Of a stretch of 64,000 nucleotides of DNA, positions 1 through 11,091 are shown one piece after another. The DNA comes from Gnetum montanum (lineage: Eukaryota; Streptophyta; Gnetopsida; Gnetales; Gnetaceae), in NCBI GenBank assembly GCA_015680685.1, contig MNCI01029297.1:629576-693575 (forward strand), in the 5' to 3' direction. Position 1 is the stretch's first letter, and each line of letters starts with the position of its first letter. Below the pieces are notes generated by a model, which worked only from the letters and a program-made list of their open reading frames with translations, was not told the DNA's origin and ran no database searches. A program made the translations under genes and the position numbers.

Positions 1-268
1 CTCCTGATTTGGCAAGATGTCTTGCCTAAGACATCTCCTAGTTTGACAAGATGTTTTGCCTGGGACATCTTCTCCTAGGCCAAGACATCTTGCCTGAGAC
101 ATTAGCAAAATCAGCAAAACATCTCCTCTCACCTCAAGACATCTTCTATCAACCCTAGGCCTTAGCCAAGATATCTTCTTACCTTCCAAGACGTCCTCTT
201 AAAGCACAAAACCTACAAAAATAAACAGAGGAAAGAACAAGGGGATTGGAAAATGTGTCCCTACATCA
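1..268 (-). repeat. Partial 3' LTR with repeated AAGACATCTTG motif, plus polypurine tract
   Basis: On the minus strand a purine tract GGGTGGGAGAGC (269-280) is followed directly by TGATGTAGGGACAC, the expected polypurine tract to LTR junction of a Ty3 element; the LTR runs off the left window edge. Positions 1-220 repeat variants of the near-palindromic words CAAGATGTCTTG and CAAGACATCTTG about ten times. Such a repeat cluster early in U3 may be an enhancer-type array. The LTR assignment is inferred, because the partner LTR is not in view. Confidence 0.6.
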
Positions 269-465
269 GCTCTCCCACCCTTCAAAAAGTGAACTCATGT
301 GAACAAGGGAGTTGGGGTTGAAGTGATATCCCACTCATGAAGTTTGGTCTCATCAGCGGACTAATCCTCCCAATGGATCAAATATTAATGCCTCTTGACT
401 CCTCAAGTGCTAGAAGCTTTCCTCCTCTTGAGTACGATTGCCTTCCTCTCCACAGAAGGCTTGGA

Positions 466-1279
466 CTAATTCATAGCCCCATTCAACTTATCAATGCTAC
501 CTTGTATGGTCTCCTCATCAATTGGTCTATGATAGTGCACAAGACCTAAAACATTAAACACAAAAGCCATACCAATCTTATTTGGTAAATCAATCTCAAA
601 AGCATTATCATTAATCTTCGCCTTGATTTTGAAAGGCCCCATCTTCTTGGCTTTCAACTTGGAGAACTTAACACCTCTCAATCGCTTCTTCTTCAAGTGC
701 ACCCAAACCAAATCACCAATAGCAAAATTAGGCTACCACTTGCCCTCATTCCTCTTGAGGACTCTCATTAGCCTTCTTCTCAAGATTTGATTTAACTTGT
801 GCATGGAGATCCCTCATCTCTTGCATAAAATCAACATTAATTTGAGCTTCTTCACCAAAGCTCTTCAAGGTGTCCACCCTCTTAGGATCATAATGTAGAT
901 TGCCTTGATGGTGCCCATCCATTTCACAGACAAAGTGAACAAGTTTATCACTATCAATGCCCACATCCACATCAACAATGATCTTTTCATTATGACTACT
1001 ACCATAGCCATCATCATCCAACAAATGACCATTATTAGTCTTGCTCTTACCAACAATGGCATCAAAAGTTACATTGCTTCCATCATGCATAACATAACTC
1101 AAAACCTCATCACTATCACCACAACGATCATGATGTTCATCCTCACAATAGACTAAACCACTACCAAGCTGAAGTGAAAAACTAGTAGCCATCCTACTAG
1201 CTTCAACATAAGAGATATTACTACCATCAACAAGGTAAAGTTCACACTTACACACCTTTTCATGGCTCCTCCCATCCAT
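466..1279 (-). pseudogene. Ty3/gypsy integrase C-terminal region (degenerate)
   Basis: Two minus-strand frames. The piece 711-466 reads VWVHLKKKRL then FSKLKAKKMGPFKI and INDNAFEIDLP, the hallmark C-terminal tail of plant Ty3 integrase polyproteins (HLRKERFP...KLKPRKDGPF...INDNAY.IDLP). The piece 1,279-746 ends in MQEMRDLHAQVKSNLEKK, which in intact elements lies just upstream. The rest of the 177-residue frame is acidic, Asp/His-rich and not recognisable, possibly expanded by local repeats. Catalytic-core motifs are absent. It forms the 3' end of the 1-6,480 element. Confidence 0.8.
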
Positions 1280-2484
1280 CTTTGATTTAACTTGATCTTC
1301 TACATGTGACTATCCAATCTTATCAAAGCTTAAAGCTTCAAGATTCCATGTACGAGTCTCCAACTCCCTTGGTTTCTCCTATACAAAGGAATTATCAACA
1401 GCTTCTTCATCAAGGCAATCATTCTCCCACATACCTTGGCTAGAAGACTCACCTCTCTCAATGAGATAGCCTCAACTTGGCATAAAATCTCCCTTCCCTT
1501 ACCACAAGGTGTAGAAGATTTGCACAAAGGATTAGTACCATTCCTTCTAGTACTACCTTTTACCATTTTTGAAGAAGTCCCTTGATCTTTGCCCGATCCG
1601 TCACCTCTTGTGACTTATGAGGTAGGAACTCTCCTTGATCAGTAGCATGTACCATCTTGGACCTAGAAGATCTCTTGGTCTCTTTGATGAAGCACTTGGT
1701 TTCCTCTCTTGAAACCTTTAAGTATTGAGCACTCCCTTGCTCAATAAGAGATACTTAAGAACTCCTTTTCTTATTGATCTCTACTTAACCAAATCTGTCA
1801 TCTTCCTTCTTAGGCACCGTGGAAAATTTTCCCTTCAAGCCTAGAACACCTATAGGAAGTTCAACCTGCACATCATCATGGTTAATAGCAACTATTGTTA
1901 CAACCAAAAAACCAAAACCAATTTCATGATGTTCCTTAATATATTCCCTCTCTCCTAGAAGGATTAAGGAAGCATTAAGTCAACTTTGTTGCCTCACTTG
2001 TTTAGCTGTCATAGGAATTAACTCATGAATTCCATCAGATCTAACTACACTCCACACATTTCTTGCTTCATCAAACTAAGCACCATTGTCAAAATTCCAA
2101 GGTCTACTAAGAATTACATCAGCAAAATCTATTGGAAATAATCCCACTGAAGAATGTCGCCTTCACCATAAAGGAAAACATAGACATCAAAAGGAAACTA
2201 ATGATGGGTGGGTTTTGTCAAGCCAAAAGGGGAGGTCCAATTGCTGGGACAGTCCTTGGAATAATCTTAGATAAATCTATGATAATAGCTTGTGTCGCCA
2301 AGGAAAGATCCCACCTCTTTGACCATTGTGGGAATTTGCATCATTGTTTGGATGGTGAGAATCTTATCAGGATGTACCTCTATCTCCTTTTTGGAAACTT
2401 CATGGCTAAGAAAAATGCCCTCAGTCACCATCAATTGGCTTTTCTTCTATGTCAACTTCAAGTTCACCTAGCAACAACGACGTA
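1280..2484 (-). pseudogene. Unrecognised internal part of the Ty3 remnant
   Basis: This stretch sits between the RT palm and the integrase tail, where RNase H and the integrase core would lie in an intact element. I cannot recognise either in any frame; the open frames present are short and low in similarity to known motifs. It is best regarded as a deleted and mutated pol segment. Confidence 0.4.
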
Positions 2485-3283
2485 GAATAGCTTTGAGCTG
2501 GTCCAAGGCTTCCTAAAATGTTTTACCATAAATAGAAAAGTCATCCATGGAGACTTCGGCACTCTTGCCAATGTAATCTTGGAACATGGGCATCACCAAC
2601 TATTCGAATATGGTTGGTGCATTACATAACCCAAAGGGCATGTGTTTGAAGGCAAAGGTTCCCCACAAATAAATAAAGATTGTTTTTGCCTAATCCTCTA
2701 GCACAATGTTGATCTAATTGTAACCAAAGTACCCATCAAGAAAGCTATAGTATTCCTAGCCAGAGATGTTATCCAATACTTGGTCCACAAACAGCAACGA
2801 GAAATGGTCCTTAAAGATGGCAACATTCAGCAACCTATAGTCAACACAAACTCTCCATTTGTTGCCTTTCTTTGGTTTAACTACAATTTGACTAACCCAC
2901 TTACTATCAAAAATAGAAGCAAGGAAACTAGCCCATAGGAGATAGATGATTTCACTTTTTACCACATCCCACGTATTAGGATTAAGTCTCCATTAAGGTA
3001 TTCACCAAGGCCTAATGCTCATATCCATGTATATGCAATGACAATAGATAGAGGAGTCAATTCCAAGATTGTAATAAACAGAGGAGTCAACTCCCTTGAG
3101 TTCATCATGGGACCAGGCAAAAGCCCTCCTCCACTTTGCACCTACCTTCTTTAGCTCAATCTTTTGAATGGTCATCAAGGTGGAATTGAAGATAACCAGA
3201 TGACCATCAATAAGGAACAGGTACTCCAAGCCTTCTGGAAGTGGCTTGAGTTCCAACAGTGGTGTTGAAACATTTTGGGACAA
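2485..3283 (-). pseudogene. Ty3/gypsy reverse transcriptase (degenerate)
   Basis: Read from 3,283 leftward on the minus strand: a segment with ELKPLPEGLEYLFL and AFAWSHDELKGVDSS, which in Ty3 polyproteins precedes the RT; then VVKPKKGNKWRVCVDYRLLN (2,965-2,756), the conserved finger and palm entry; then FKHMPFGLCNAPTIFE (about 2,660-2,600) and SMDDFSIYGKTF (about 2,565-2,520). The catalytic box normally reads Y(V/M/A)DD; here the first residue is Ser. At least one TAG stop stands where CAG (Gln) is expected after PTIFE. Non-functional copy; family assignment is firm. Confidence 0.88.
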
Positions 3284-5910
3284 ATCAAGAGTGCCCCAAA
3301 ACTTAGGAACATACTACACCACTGCAATAGCCTTCATTGTGTTCTCTGCTTCCAAATTAGATAACTCAGCATCGAATAAGGCAAGAGAATCAATCTACCA
3401 TATGTTCTTCGAGGCAATTTACATCTCTGATGGCATAAAGGCATCCCATGACACAATAGTTACAACCATGCTTGCCACATGACTAGGAAGGATTGCATGA
3501 GATCCACTTGCAATGTGTCTTCCCAATCACATCTTTCCTATCAATTTCACGGTGAAGGTCTTGGAAGACTAACCTAGCATCAATGGTGCTCAACCAAGCT
3601 CTTTCCACGATGACAAGAAAGCTATCTCCCACCTTGTTCTCTAGTTTAATCACCAAGAAGCTTGTAGGATATGATCATCTCAGCAAAGTTATTACATCAT
3701 TTACCTATCCCACAAGATATGTGTAAAATTGATCTACCGGCTTCAACCTAATGTTAGGACTCTTGAGAGGAGGGAGTCCCCAATCAACATACTACTATAA
3801 TGAAATGATGTTAACTCCTTAACCAAAGTCATAAAGAAACTAAGCAATGACCTTTCTCACCATTCCAAATCCCCAACATGGGATTGCCAGGATCTAATTT
3901 CTTTTCAGGCATATGACCTTTTACCACCTATGTGCTTACCTTACACATGGTAATTGTCACAACACCGCTACCATCGAAGGCCATGATGTTTGACTTGCCA
4001 AATGCTGTTAAAAAAGTTCTCCCTAAACTAGATGTTTCATTTTCACAATGTTCAAGGAATGGTATCAAGACCTTCTTAATGTGGACTCCCGTCTTATTTG
4101 AAGTATTGTCATCTCCATAGGATGAAGAGGACGGAGTGGACCCAATCCTACAATGTTCACATCTACACTTAAGATACAATTTTCTATGATGGGACCTTTA
4201 AAGTCACCCCTACAACCAAAACATTAGGAGACTAGCAGTATTGCTCCATCATGTACGTAGAAGCATGATCAACACTATAGGCAATATCACAAATTTTGAT
4301 TTGCCTTGGTTGTAGTTGACTAGGAATTTCACCCTACATAGGGCTAGAAAGTAGAATTTGTTGCTGATTTTGTTGGGAAGCTTGCAAGGTAGGATTGTTT
4401 GATGCAAGCTAGTACTATTGAGGTGCCATTTGTTGAAGTAAATAAGTCTCTACCTAGGCACCTTGAGAGCAAGGATTGGAAGGAAACATCATCTATGGCT
4501 GCATCAGGATTAGAGAATTCCATGGAGAAGCACCTCATTGATTTGGAGTTTTCCACTATTCATACTCTTGCATGGTTTGCAAGTACACACCTCCAAGATA
4601 GTACACTTGGCCAAAGTAGGGACTCCTCCTAGTTTGCCTCCGATTGAACATGGGATTCAAGGGCATCCCAGCTCGTCCCATTTTGCAAATCATGTGTGCC
4701 ATGACTAGGCAATAGTAAGAGTCATGAGGATCCATGCAATACCCACAAGGAGCATCATCACAAGAGGATGAGGAAGCCTCATCTAAACCTTTCCTTATGC
4801 TCTTAGAGTGTGAGAACTTCCCCTTACCCTTGCAATCATACTTTTTTTTGCGTCTAGGTGGTACAATTGCTTTAGTCACAACTTCAACCATCCTAACCTC
4901 AATGTCCTTAAGGGTAGATGTCATCTTCTCACCCATCTCATCCCAAACCTAGTCCACTCAGTGGGCTAAATCTGTCAAGGCCTTGTTGGTTTTGACATGG
5001 TCTTGCACTGAGACCTCAACAACAGTAGGAGATTCAGTTGTACCTTCAATGACTTTAACCTTTCTGCACATGGGATCATGATTGTACTTCTATAATGACT
5101 ATCGTTTCTATCATTCACGTTCCATGCTAATTATGGTGTCTATTAGTGCTTTGATTTGGGCCACAGACTTTTTGTGTACACAGCCCATTGCGTACGTGTC
5201 CACTTGCTCACTTGTTTCCTACCTTGGCCTTCTATGATATGCATCAACTATTCTTGTTGATTGAAACCATGGCTTAGACAACGATAAGCTGTTTTCAAGT
5301 ACCTCTCCATGGCAATGTCCAGCAATTCATGCGCTTCTTGCCTCCATCTAGCCATCTCCTTCTAGATGTTTGAAATGCAAACATAGGTTTGAAACTTGGT
5401 CTAGAAAATTTTAATCATGTTTGTCCATCTTCGAATTCACTTAGGTGGCAAAGATTTGTACTAGGTTTCTACTTGCTCAATGAAGGTGCAAGGAAACAAC
5501 TACAACTTCTAACAATCACTAATGGTCCCTTGCAGATAGGAAGCATTATCAAAGGTCTACATGTGAAGTTGGGAATCATCACTGATATACGCTTTGTATG
5601 TTGGAAGATTGGACATGTTGATTTGTTTAATCCTGATGTCATACATGCTCCCGTTAAATGTAAATAGCTTCATTAGGCTCATGATAATCACCCCAATTGA
5701 ACAAAGGGACATCATCATCATCAAATGATCCTGACAAAGGAACTTGGAAAGGAGATCATCCTCATGGGTTCTGGCTACATTTGGATTGACAATTCCAAAC
5801 CATGGCCCTTTATGGCGAATTGGCCCTTTGCCCTTGATGTCTGCCTTCTCATCTTGCTCCTCATCTGAGTAGTCAAATGAAAAGCTATGACATGCCTCCT
5901 TTTCCGCCAT
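3284..5910 (-). pseudogene. Ty3/gypsy gag and protease-proximal region (degenerate)
   Basis: Fragments on the minus strand: 5,910-5,557 (acidic N-terminal gag-like frame), 4,936-4,556 (basic stretch, then a zinc-knuckle-like CGYC...H...C with spacing CX2CX3HX4C), 4,556-4,344, and 4,179-3,928 ending in FDGSGVVTITMCKVST. Position and order support gag followed by the start of pol; no DSG/DTG protease motif is certain. Interrupted by numerous stops and frameshifts. Confidence 0.6.
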
Positions 5911-6459
5911 CTGGTCTCAAAGCTATTGTCTCCATTGGGGTTCATAATTGCTGTACACTAGCTCCAAAGCCACATAGAATGCATGAAACTCTTACAGCGC
6001 AAGATTGATCAGGGCCTATTTAAGATCTCCTGCTACAACCATAGCTAGTTCCTTTGAGAAGCATCCATAAGCATCACGCCACCTCCCTTCCTTATCTTAA
6101 TGATAAGTCAAGACAACCTATGGTAGGGTTGGATCATTTGAATGTTCAAAAATAACAAAAGCCTTCTCTCATTTTGGTACATTCCCTAAGGCCTTTGGTA
6201 GGTTCTTAACATTATCCACCATCTCGTTATGTAAGGAACAAAAATAGAACATAAGGATAGAAGTATGATCGAAGAAAAGTGACAAACATGGATATTTGTA
6301 GTCCATGCAGTTACAATTAGGCAAGGTTGTAACTTAACAAGATCATCCTAAACCCAAAGGTCAAAAATGATGCTACAAGCATCCTTTGCCAAGAATGAAA
6401 GATGTCAAAGTTGACTCAGAAGAGAGTCGAGATCCAGTTTCCTCAATAATAAGAGAAAA

Positions 6460-6477
6460 TCCCCCATTGTGCCAATT
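6460..6477 (-). other. Possible primer-binding site of the Ty3 remnant
   Basis: The minus strand reads AATTGGCACAATGGGGGA at the position where the primer-binding site is expected upstream of gag. It partially resembles the tRNA-Asp-type site TGGCGCCGTTGCCGGGGA seen in many plant Ty3 elements. The match is imperfect and no LTR end is clear next to it. Confidence 0.3.
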
Positions 6478-6576
6478 ATAAGCCTAATCCAATTTCCTCA
6501 ATAGGAAGAGAAGATCACCTATGAGGATACATTGGAGTAGCATGAAGCTATGAATGAATATAGTAAGCTTAGATGG

Positions 6577-8330
6577 TTTTTTTTTTTTTTTTTTTGCCAT
6601 GAAAACTTCAGGCTTAAATTTAAAGTAATAAAATATGTACAATTGGATCAAAATAGACAAATGGAAGGAAGACATCCTCTCCCCTCTCCCCCAAAACTAG
6701 GGAGGACATTAACCCCTCCCCCAATCCATCAGATTTCCCATCAAAGGGTCAAGAGCACAATAAAAGACCAAAGACAAGCAACAAGAAACAAAAAATCCAA
6801 ACCCCAACCAACACCAACCCACACCATCGGAACAACAAAATCCTCCACACTTCCCCCCGGGTGGCCCCCTCAAAGATGCAAAGGGAGGGTCAAGCACCGA
6901 TCATCTAGCACCTCCCGGTATCTCTTCACCATGACAAAAGCCGTAGCTTCCTATAATTCTTTTAGGCGCTCCTACCTCCATGGATGCTCCTCTATAGTTC
7001 CCCTTCTGTCAAGGTGCAACGTTTGACTTTCCTGACAAATATGGCACTAGAGGACCCCCCCCCCCCCCCCCCCCCAACAATGTCGTACATCTAATGTTCA
7101 TGATTATGTAAGGGCATCTGCCCTCCCCAGGCCATCTCCATGTCCTTTACTCATGCACGTGCTTTCGCCTCTCTTACATCTCCGCCTCTTTCCTTTCCTC
7201 CTCACAACGTTGTGGCTCCTCCTACTCCCTCTCCTCCTGGAGCCTAGCCTCTGCTTGAAGCTCCTCCCGAATTTGTTGGCGAAGCTTCTCCTCCAGTTGC
7301 ATTCTGGCCATTGCATCCGCCAACTCTTGCCACATGCACTCCTCCCTAACCACTTCCTTCAATCGTTGGAGTTCCTATTGGGACTCCTCCCTGTGTCACA
7401 AGGCTTCCAACTCCTATAGGAGGTCCTCCTCTCGTTGCCTCAATCTCTCTCCCACTCCTCCTCCCTAGCCCAATCCACTTCACCTACCTTCAACCACAGG
7501 CCTGACATTCCCATCTGTCCTCCCCATTCCTCTAACCTCCCCTACAACATGAGGGCTCCACCCCTCCCCTGGGGCCTATCCATCCTCCCCTATGGTCACG
7601 ACGACTCCCCCATCTCCATCTCCCCTATCATCCCCAAATCCTTGCCCCCCCCCCCAAGAGCCTCCTCTTCTAACTCGCTTTCACTTGAAGAAACGTCCAC
7701 CATCGATGGTGGGACTCCCCACCTCCGTTTGTGATTTTAGATTGCCCACACCTCCAACAGCCCAAGCTATCTCAAGATTGCCCTTGCAAATCCCTAGCCC
7801 CACACCACCTGCCAAAGCACGAGAATCAACCCTGAGTATGTCCCCTACCTCCTTCAACACAGTGCCCTTGAGAAAAAGCAAGGCAAGTTGACCCCAATTC
7901 CCCTCCGAAGGCACTGCAAGAACTCAAAATGGATTCCCAACAACTTTCAAGCATTATCAGAGTGGACGAAAAATCTATCCACCAACACCGCCATGTCCTA
8001 ACACATGGGCTCTAAGTGCAACTAGGGAACCTACCCACTCGTCGTCTTGGGCACCCTCTCCAGGAAGAATTCACAAGCGTTTTGCAACCCTCTCCCCTCA
8101 ACCCCCACCTCCTTCCCTTCCACCGGAGTATGCAGATGCCCAACGATTGCCACCTCAGTGAGCATGATGTTCACCCCCTGGAAACAAGTAACATCACCTA
8201 GCCAATTAGAATAGAAAGGATCGTCTTCAAGCTCTGGGTCCCCCCTTGAGCTACGTCAACGCCAAAGTCAAGCTTAGATGTTGAGTACAAGCAACTATCA
8301 GTTTGCTAACAAAGACTAAGGTCTCCTATG
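6577..8330 (-). mobile_element. 5'-truncated LINE copy E: transposon-protein-like domain, coiled coil, J-like domain, poly(A)
   Basis: On the minus strand the copy ends in poly(A) (poly-T at 6,577-6,595). Upstream of the tail are a broken J-like domain (CPYIIMNI at about 7,081-7,119; LHLDRRGTIEE and EATAFV...RYREVLDD at about 6,900-7,018), a Glu/Arg/Gln-rich coiled coil (about 7,120-7,500; e.g. KLRQQIREELQAEARLQEER), and a domain with FYSN, LVDRFFVHSDNA and FEFLQCL (about 7,880-8,250) matching the same region of the longer copy at 32.9-33.5 kb. A poly-C run (7,056-7,076) interrupts the J-like domain. It is a pseudogene copy inside the GI intron. The 5' border is approximate. Confidence 0.75.
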
Positions 8331-8436
8331 TAAGGCCAACAACCATAAATAATAAGTTGTAATCAATTCATAATACATACCAAGTATGTTACATTTTTCA
8401 AACATATCTATCCATTAACAAAATGTTTACGATTTT

Positions 8437-9610
8437 CTTTTTTCTTTTTCTTTTTTGAGGAAATGTTCAGGATTAAATTACTAAAAATAAAATACAAGAT
8501 ATTACAAACACTGGATCAACAACATTGGCCCAGGTGGGAGGTTTTTAAGCCTCAATCCATTGTGCACACTCGTGCACCAACCGCTCGCATCACAAGCGCG
8601 AGACCGTAACAAACAGGGGNNNNNNNNNNNNCCCCCCCCCCCCCCCCAAACACCCAGGGGGCACCCCCAATACAATGGGGGGGAGGGCCAAGGCGACACC
8701 GCATCACTTCTTGAAAGACCACACAAAACATAGGGCCCCACGGCCGCCCCAAGGGTTGGGGGGGCAGAAAAACGGTCCCACTACGAGCTCGTCGATAGCC
8801 TATGACAGGTGCAGTGCGAACGTTCGAGGGCATGGAGGATGTCCAACATGTTGCGATGAAGCACTGTGTCCACAAAGCTAACGGCCTATTGGAGTCCTTG
8901 CATGGCCAATTCATGCCAGTTACGATATTCTGTCAATGTCCCCCTCGTCCCGATGGAAAAACACCGAGGTTTGGCAGATGTGGCGCTAGAGCTCCCCCTA
9001 CGTGCAATCACAGTTGATGCCCAGGATGATGTATGGACATCGTCCAGCCCTAAGCCACTAACGTGCACTCTGCTCGTGCACGCGGTCTAGCTGGCGCTGT
9101 CTCTGTTCCTCCTCTTCCTGCTCTCGCTCCTACTAAGCTTGTTCCGCCGCCTCGCACTCTCTTCGGGCGGTTTCCTCCTAGGTTAACTTGTCTCGCACTT
9201 GGGCCCGAATCCCGTCCACCAAATGGGCCCAAGCCACCTCGGCCAATAGGGCTTGCTGCCTTATTATCTCCTATTCCCTTTCACGGAAACGGGTTTCCAT
9301 TTCCATCCGTGCCTGTGCAAGGGCTTCTTCCCACTTTGCTTCCCACTCCCGGTGCTCAACTTCGTGTGTCGTGGCCGCGGCCTCCAATACCGCTTGCTAT
9401 AGTGCTCCGTCTCTTCTTTCATTGTGTCCCAATGTTTCAGGCGGTGATATCTCCGGCACTGCCATGGGGTTTGGGGTCCGCCGTCCCCTACAGCTATGTC
9501 TTCTCCTAGTGTACGTTACCGTGGGTTGGGTCCTTAAACTCTCTAGGCCGGCCAGAAGGGATGGGTCAGACAAGGCCCCCCCCCCCCACACTGCCCTCTA
9601 CGATTATTAA
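8437..9610 (-). mobile_element. 5'-truncated LINE copy G: coiled coil and J-like domain
   Basis: The minus strand ends in a T-rich stretch (8,437-8,456) followed by a 3'UTR resembling that of copy E. The coding remnant has a long coiled coil (about 9,070-9,420; e.g. WEEALAQARMEMETRFRERE) and then CPYIILGIN (about 9,015-9,045), RHICQTSVFFHRDEGD (about 8,950-9,000) and AVSFVDTVLHRNMLDILH (about 8,820-8,880), the J-like domain in shifted frames. HRD stands where HPD is expected. It contains a 12-base assembly gap at 8,620-8,631 next to a C homopolymer. GC content is clearly higher than in the surrounding intron. Confidence 0.72.
8620..8631. other. Assembly gap (12 N)
   Basis: A run of N directly followed by a C homopolymer (8,632-8,647). 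The real repeat length here is unknown. Confidence 0.99.
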
Positions 9611-9639
9611 GTTTGCTATATCATCTAGTTATATCCCTA

Positions 9640-10600
9640 CAACAAGATTCTTGGATAATTAGAGTTATTTGACTAACATAAAAATACACAACATAGTGCA
9701 CAAAGAGGTCATCAACACATCAAAATGAAGGGGTTGGAACCTACCTCTTCAAAGGGTAGAGGGCAACCCCATCACAAAAAAACATCAATATAAATAGAAA
9801 AAGTACAAGCTCAAAAGTTGAGGGATCAAAACCACAACCTTCCAAACAAATCCCCATCTCAAAAACCTAACACACCGTTGAAATCCAAGAAATGCTAACC
9901 AATTCCATAATATCCAAAGTACATGCATAGAACTTCTTTAACTTCATGTACATGGCATCAAGCATTATCCTATCCTCCTCATCCTTAATGTATCCATGTG
10001 CCTCATCCAAACTCTTCAGGTCCTCTACATGTTGCTTTCACTCTTTTGGAGATAGGTGGCATCCTTTATCAAGATGTAGTTGGAACAACTTCTGAACTAT
10101 ATTAATGTCCTAGTTTGCAACATTAAAATTTATCTCCATCACCATATAAGGACAATTTGAGCCAGCTTTCCATATTCTTCCTTTGTGCCTTTCTAAAACT
10201 ACCCTTCTGCTCATGTTGTTCCTGGAGTGTCACCCACTTCTTCCTGTCAGCAACCACTTACCTACAAATATCCTCCTTCCTACATCATTGAGCTTAAGTT
10301 TCTTGTTGTCATCGTAGCTCTTCCTATTATCACTGTAGTTCTTCCTATTGCTACTAAGTTCGTTCCTCCATCCGGTGCCACTTCTTCATAGCCTCCTTCA
10401 TTTCCTATTGTCTATGCACATCAAGAAGAGCTTTCTCTTGCACATGCTTTCTAATGATGTCATGCTCAACCTAATGTCATTGTTCAGCTTCCTATTTGAC
10501 TTGGATCTCAACCTCCTTTTAACTCAAGTATTACCTTACTCTTCCATGGTTTTCAACCTCTAGGATTTTCCATGTAAATCTTAATGTTTGTTTTCCTATT
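9640..10600 (-). mobile_element. LINE copy I: coiled coil and best-preserved J-like domain
   Basis: One minus-strand frame from about 10,160 to 9,920 reads NCPYMVMEIN, then VQKLFQLHLDKG, then DLKSLDEAHGYIKDEEDR and IMLDAMYMK, with one TAG and one TGA. This is the pattern of a J domain: Y..L.I at the start, HxDK loop, F/L..L.EA...L.DEE.R..LD at the end, but the diagnostic HPD is HLD. Upstream (about 10,180-10,560) is a Gln/Glu/Arg-rich coiled coil, as in copies C, E and G. Ends are approximate; no clean poly(A) tract is visible. Confidence 0.65.
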
Positions 10601-11091
10601 TTGTTGTTCTATTCTTTTTTTTTCTTGTTGGGATATCACTCTAGCAATTTAGTTTATCAATATCAATAGGAACTCTTCCAACTGGAAAAGTCAATTTTTT
10701 GTCAATTTACCTATTTTTCTGGAAATTTTTAATTATTGGTTGGGACTACAATAAACCAAATCAATCAGTACTTCCTGTAAAACAAATTTGAAACAAGTGA
10801 ATCACACAATTGTTTACAACTTTCAAGCTTATTTAGATGAAGGAAATGATAGCCACTAATTGTGACTCTTTCTTAAAGCATTACAGTATTTGAGAAAGAT
10901 ATAATGTCATGTAAACATTATAATTAACCTACTATTATGATCAGTTGAGCACTTGTTAGTGATGTGTATAAGTTTAGCCCTTATCTTAAAGTTGAAAAAA
11001 GTGGTAGTGAATTTTATAGGATGGTTGTAATAGGTCCTACATTTTAACCTTACTTTTGTTTGAGGTGTTAGGCATTTTTGCTCTTTCAGTT
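10601..11091. other. Intronic sequence without recognisable features
   Basis: AT-rich non-coding sequence between two LINE fragments, in the GI intron. I see no coding potential. Confidence 0.6.

Larger units (their letters stand above)
1..6480 (-). mobile_element. Decayed Ty3/gypsy LTR retrotransposon, minus strand
   Basis: Read on the minus strand the order is gag (about 5,910-4,340), protease-proximal region, reverse transcriptase (about 3,283-2,485), integrase C-terminal part (1,279-466), polypurine tract and the start of the 3' LTR (268-1). Only about 1.2 kb separates the RT palm from the integrase tail, too little for RNase H plus the integrase core, so an internal deletion is inferred. 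All frames carry stops and shifts, so the copy is dead. It lies inside the GIGANTEA intron downstream of the exon at 14,961, in the same orientation as that gene. The 5' LTR is not visible to the right of 6,480. A LINE 3' end begins at 6,577 and may have replaced or displaced it. Confidence 0.85.

Noticed and set aside
746-1279. 177-residue Asp/His-rich minus-strand frame as a stand-alone gene
   Set aside because: Its C-terminus matches the segment before the Ty3 integrase tail and it sits in register with that remnant; no independent gene signals.
7435-7891. Pro/Ser-rich plus-strand frames of about 99 residues
   Set aside because: Antisense shadow of the Glu/Arg-rich coiled coil and domain of LINE copy E.
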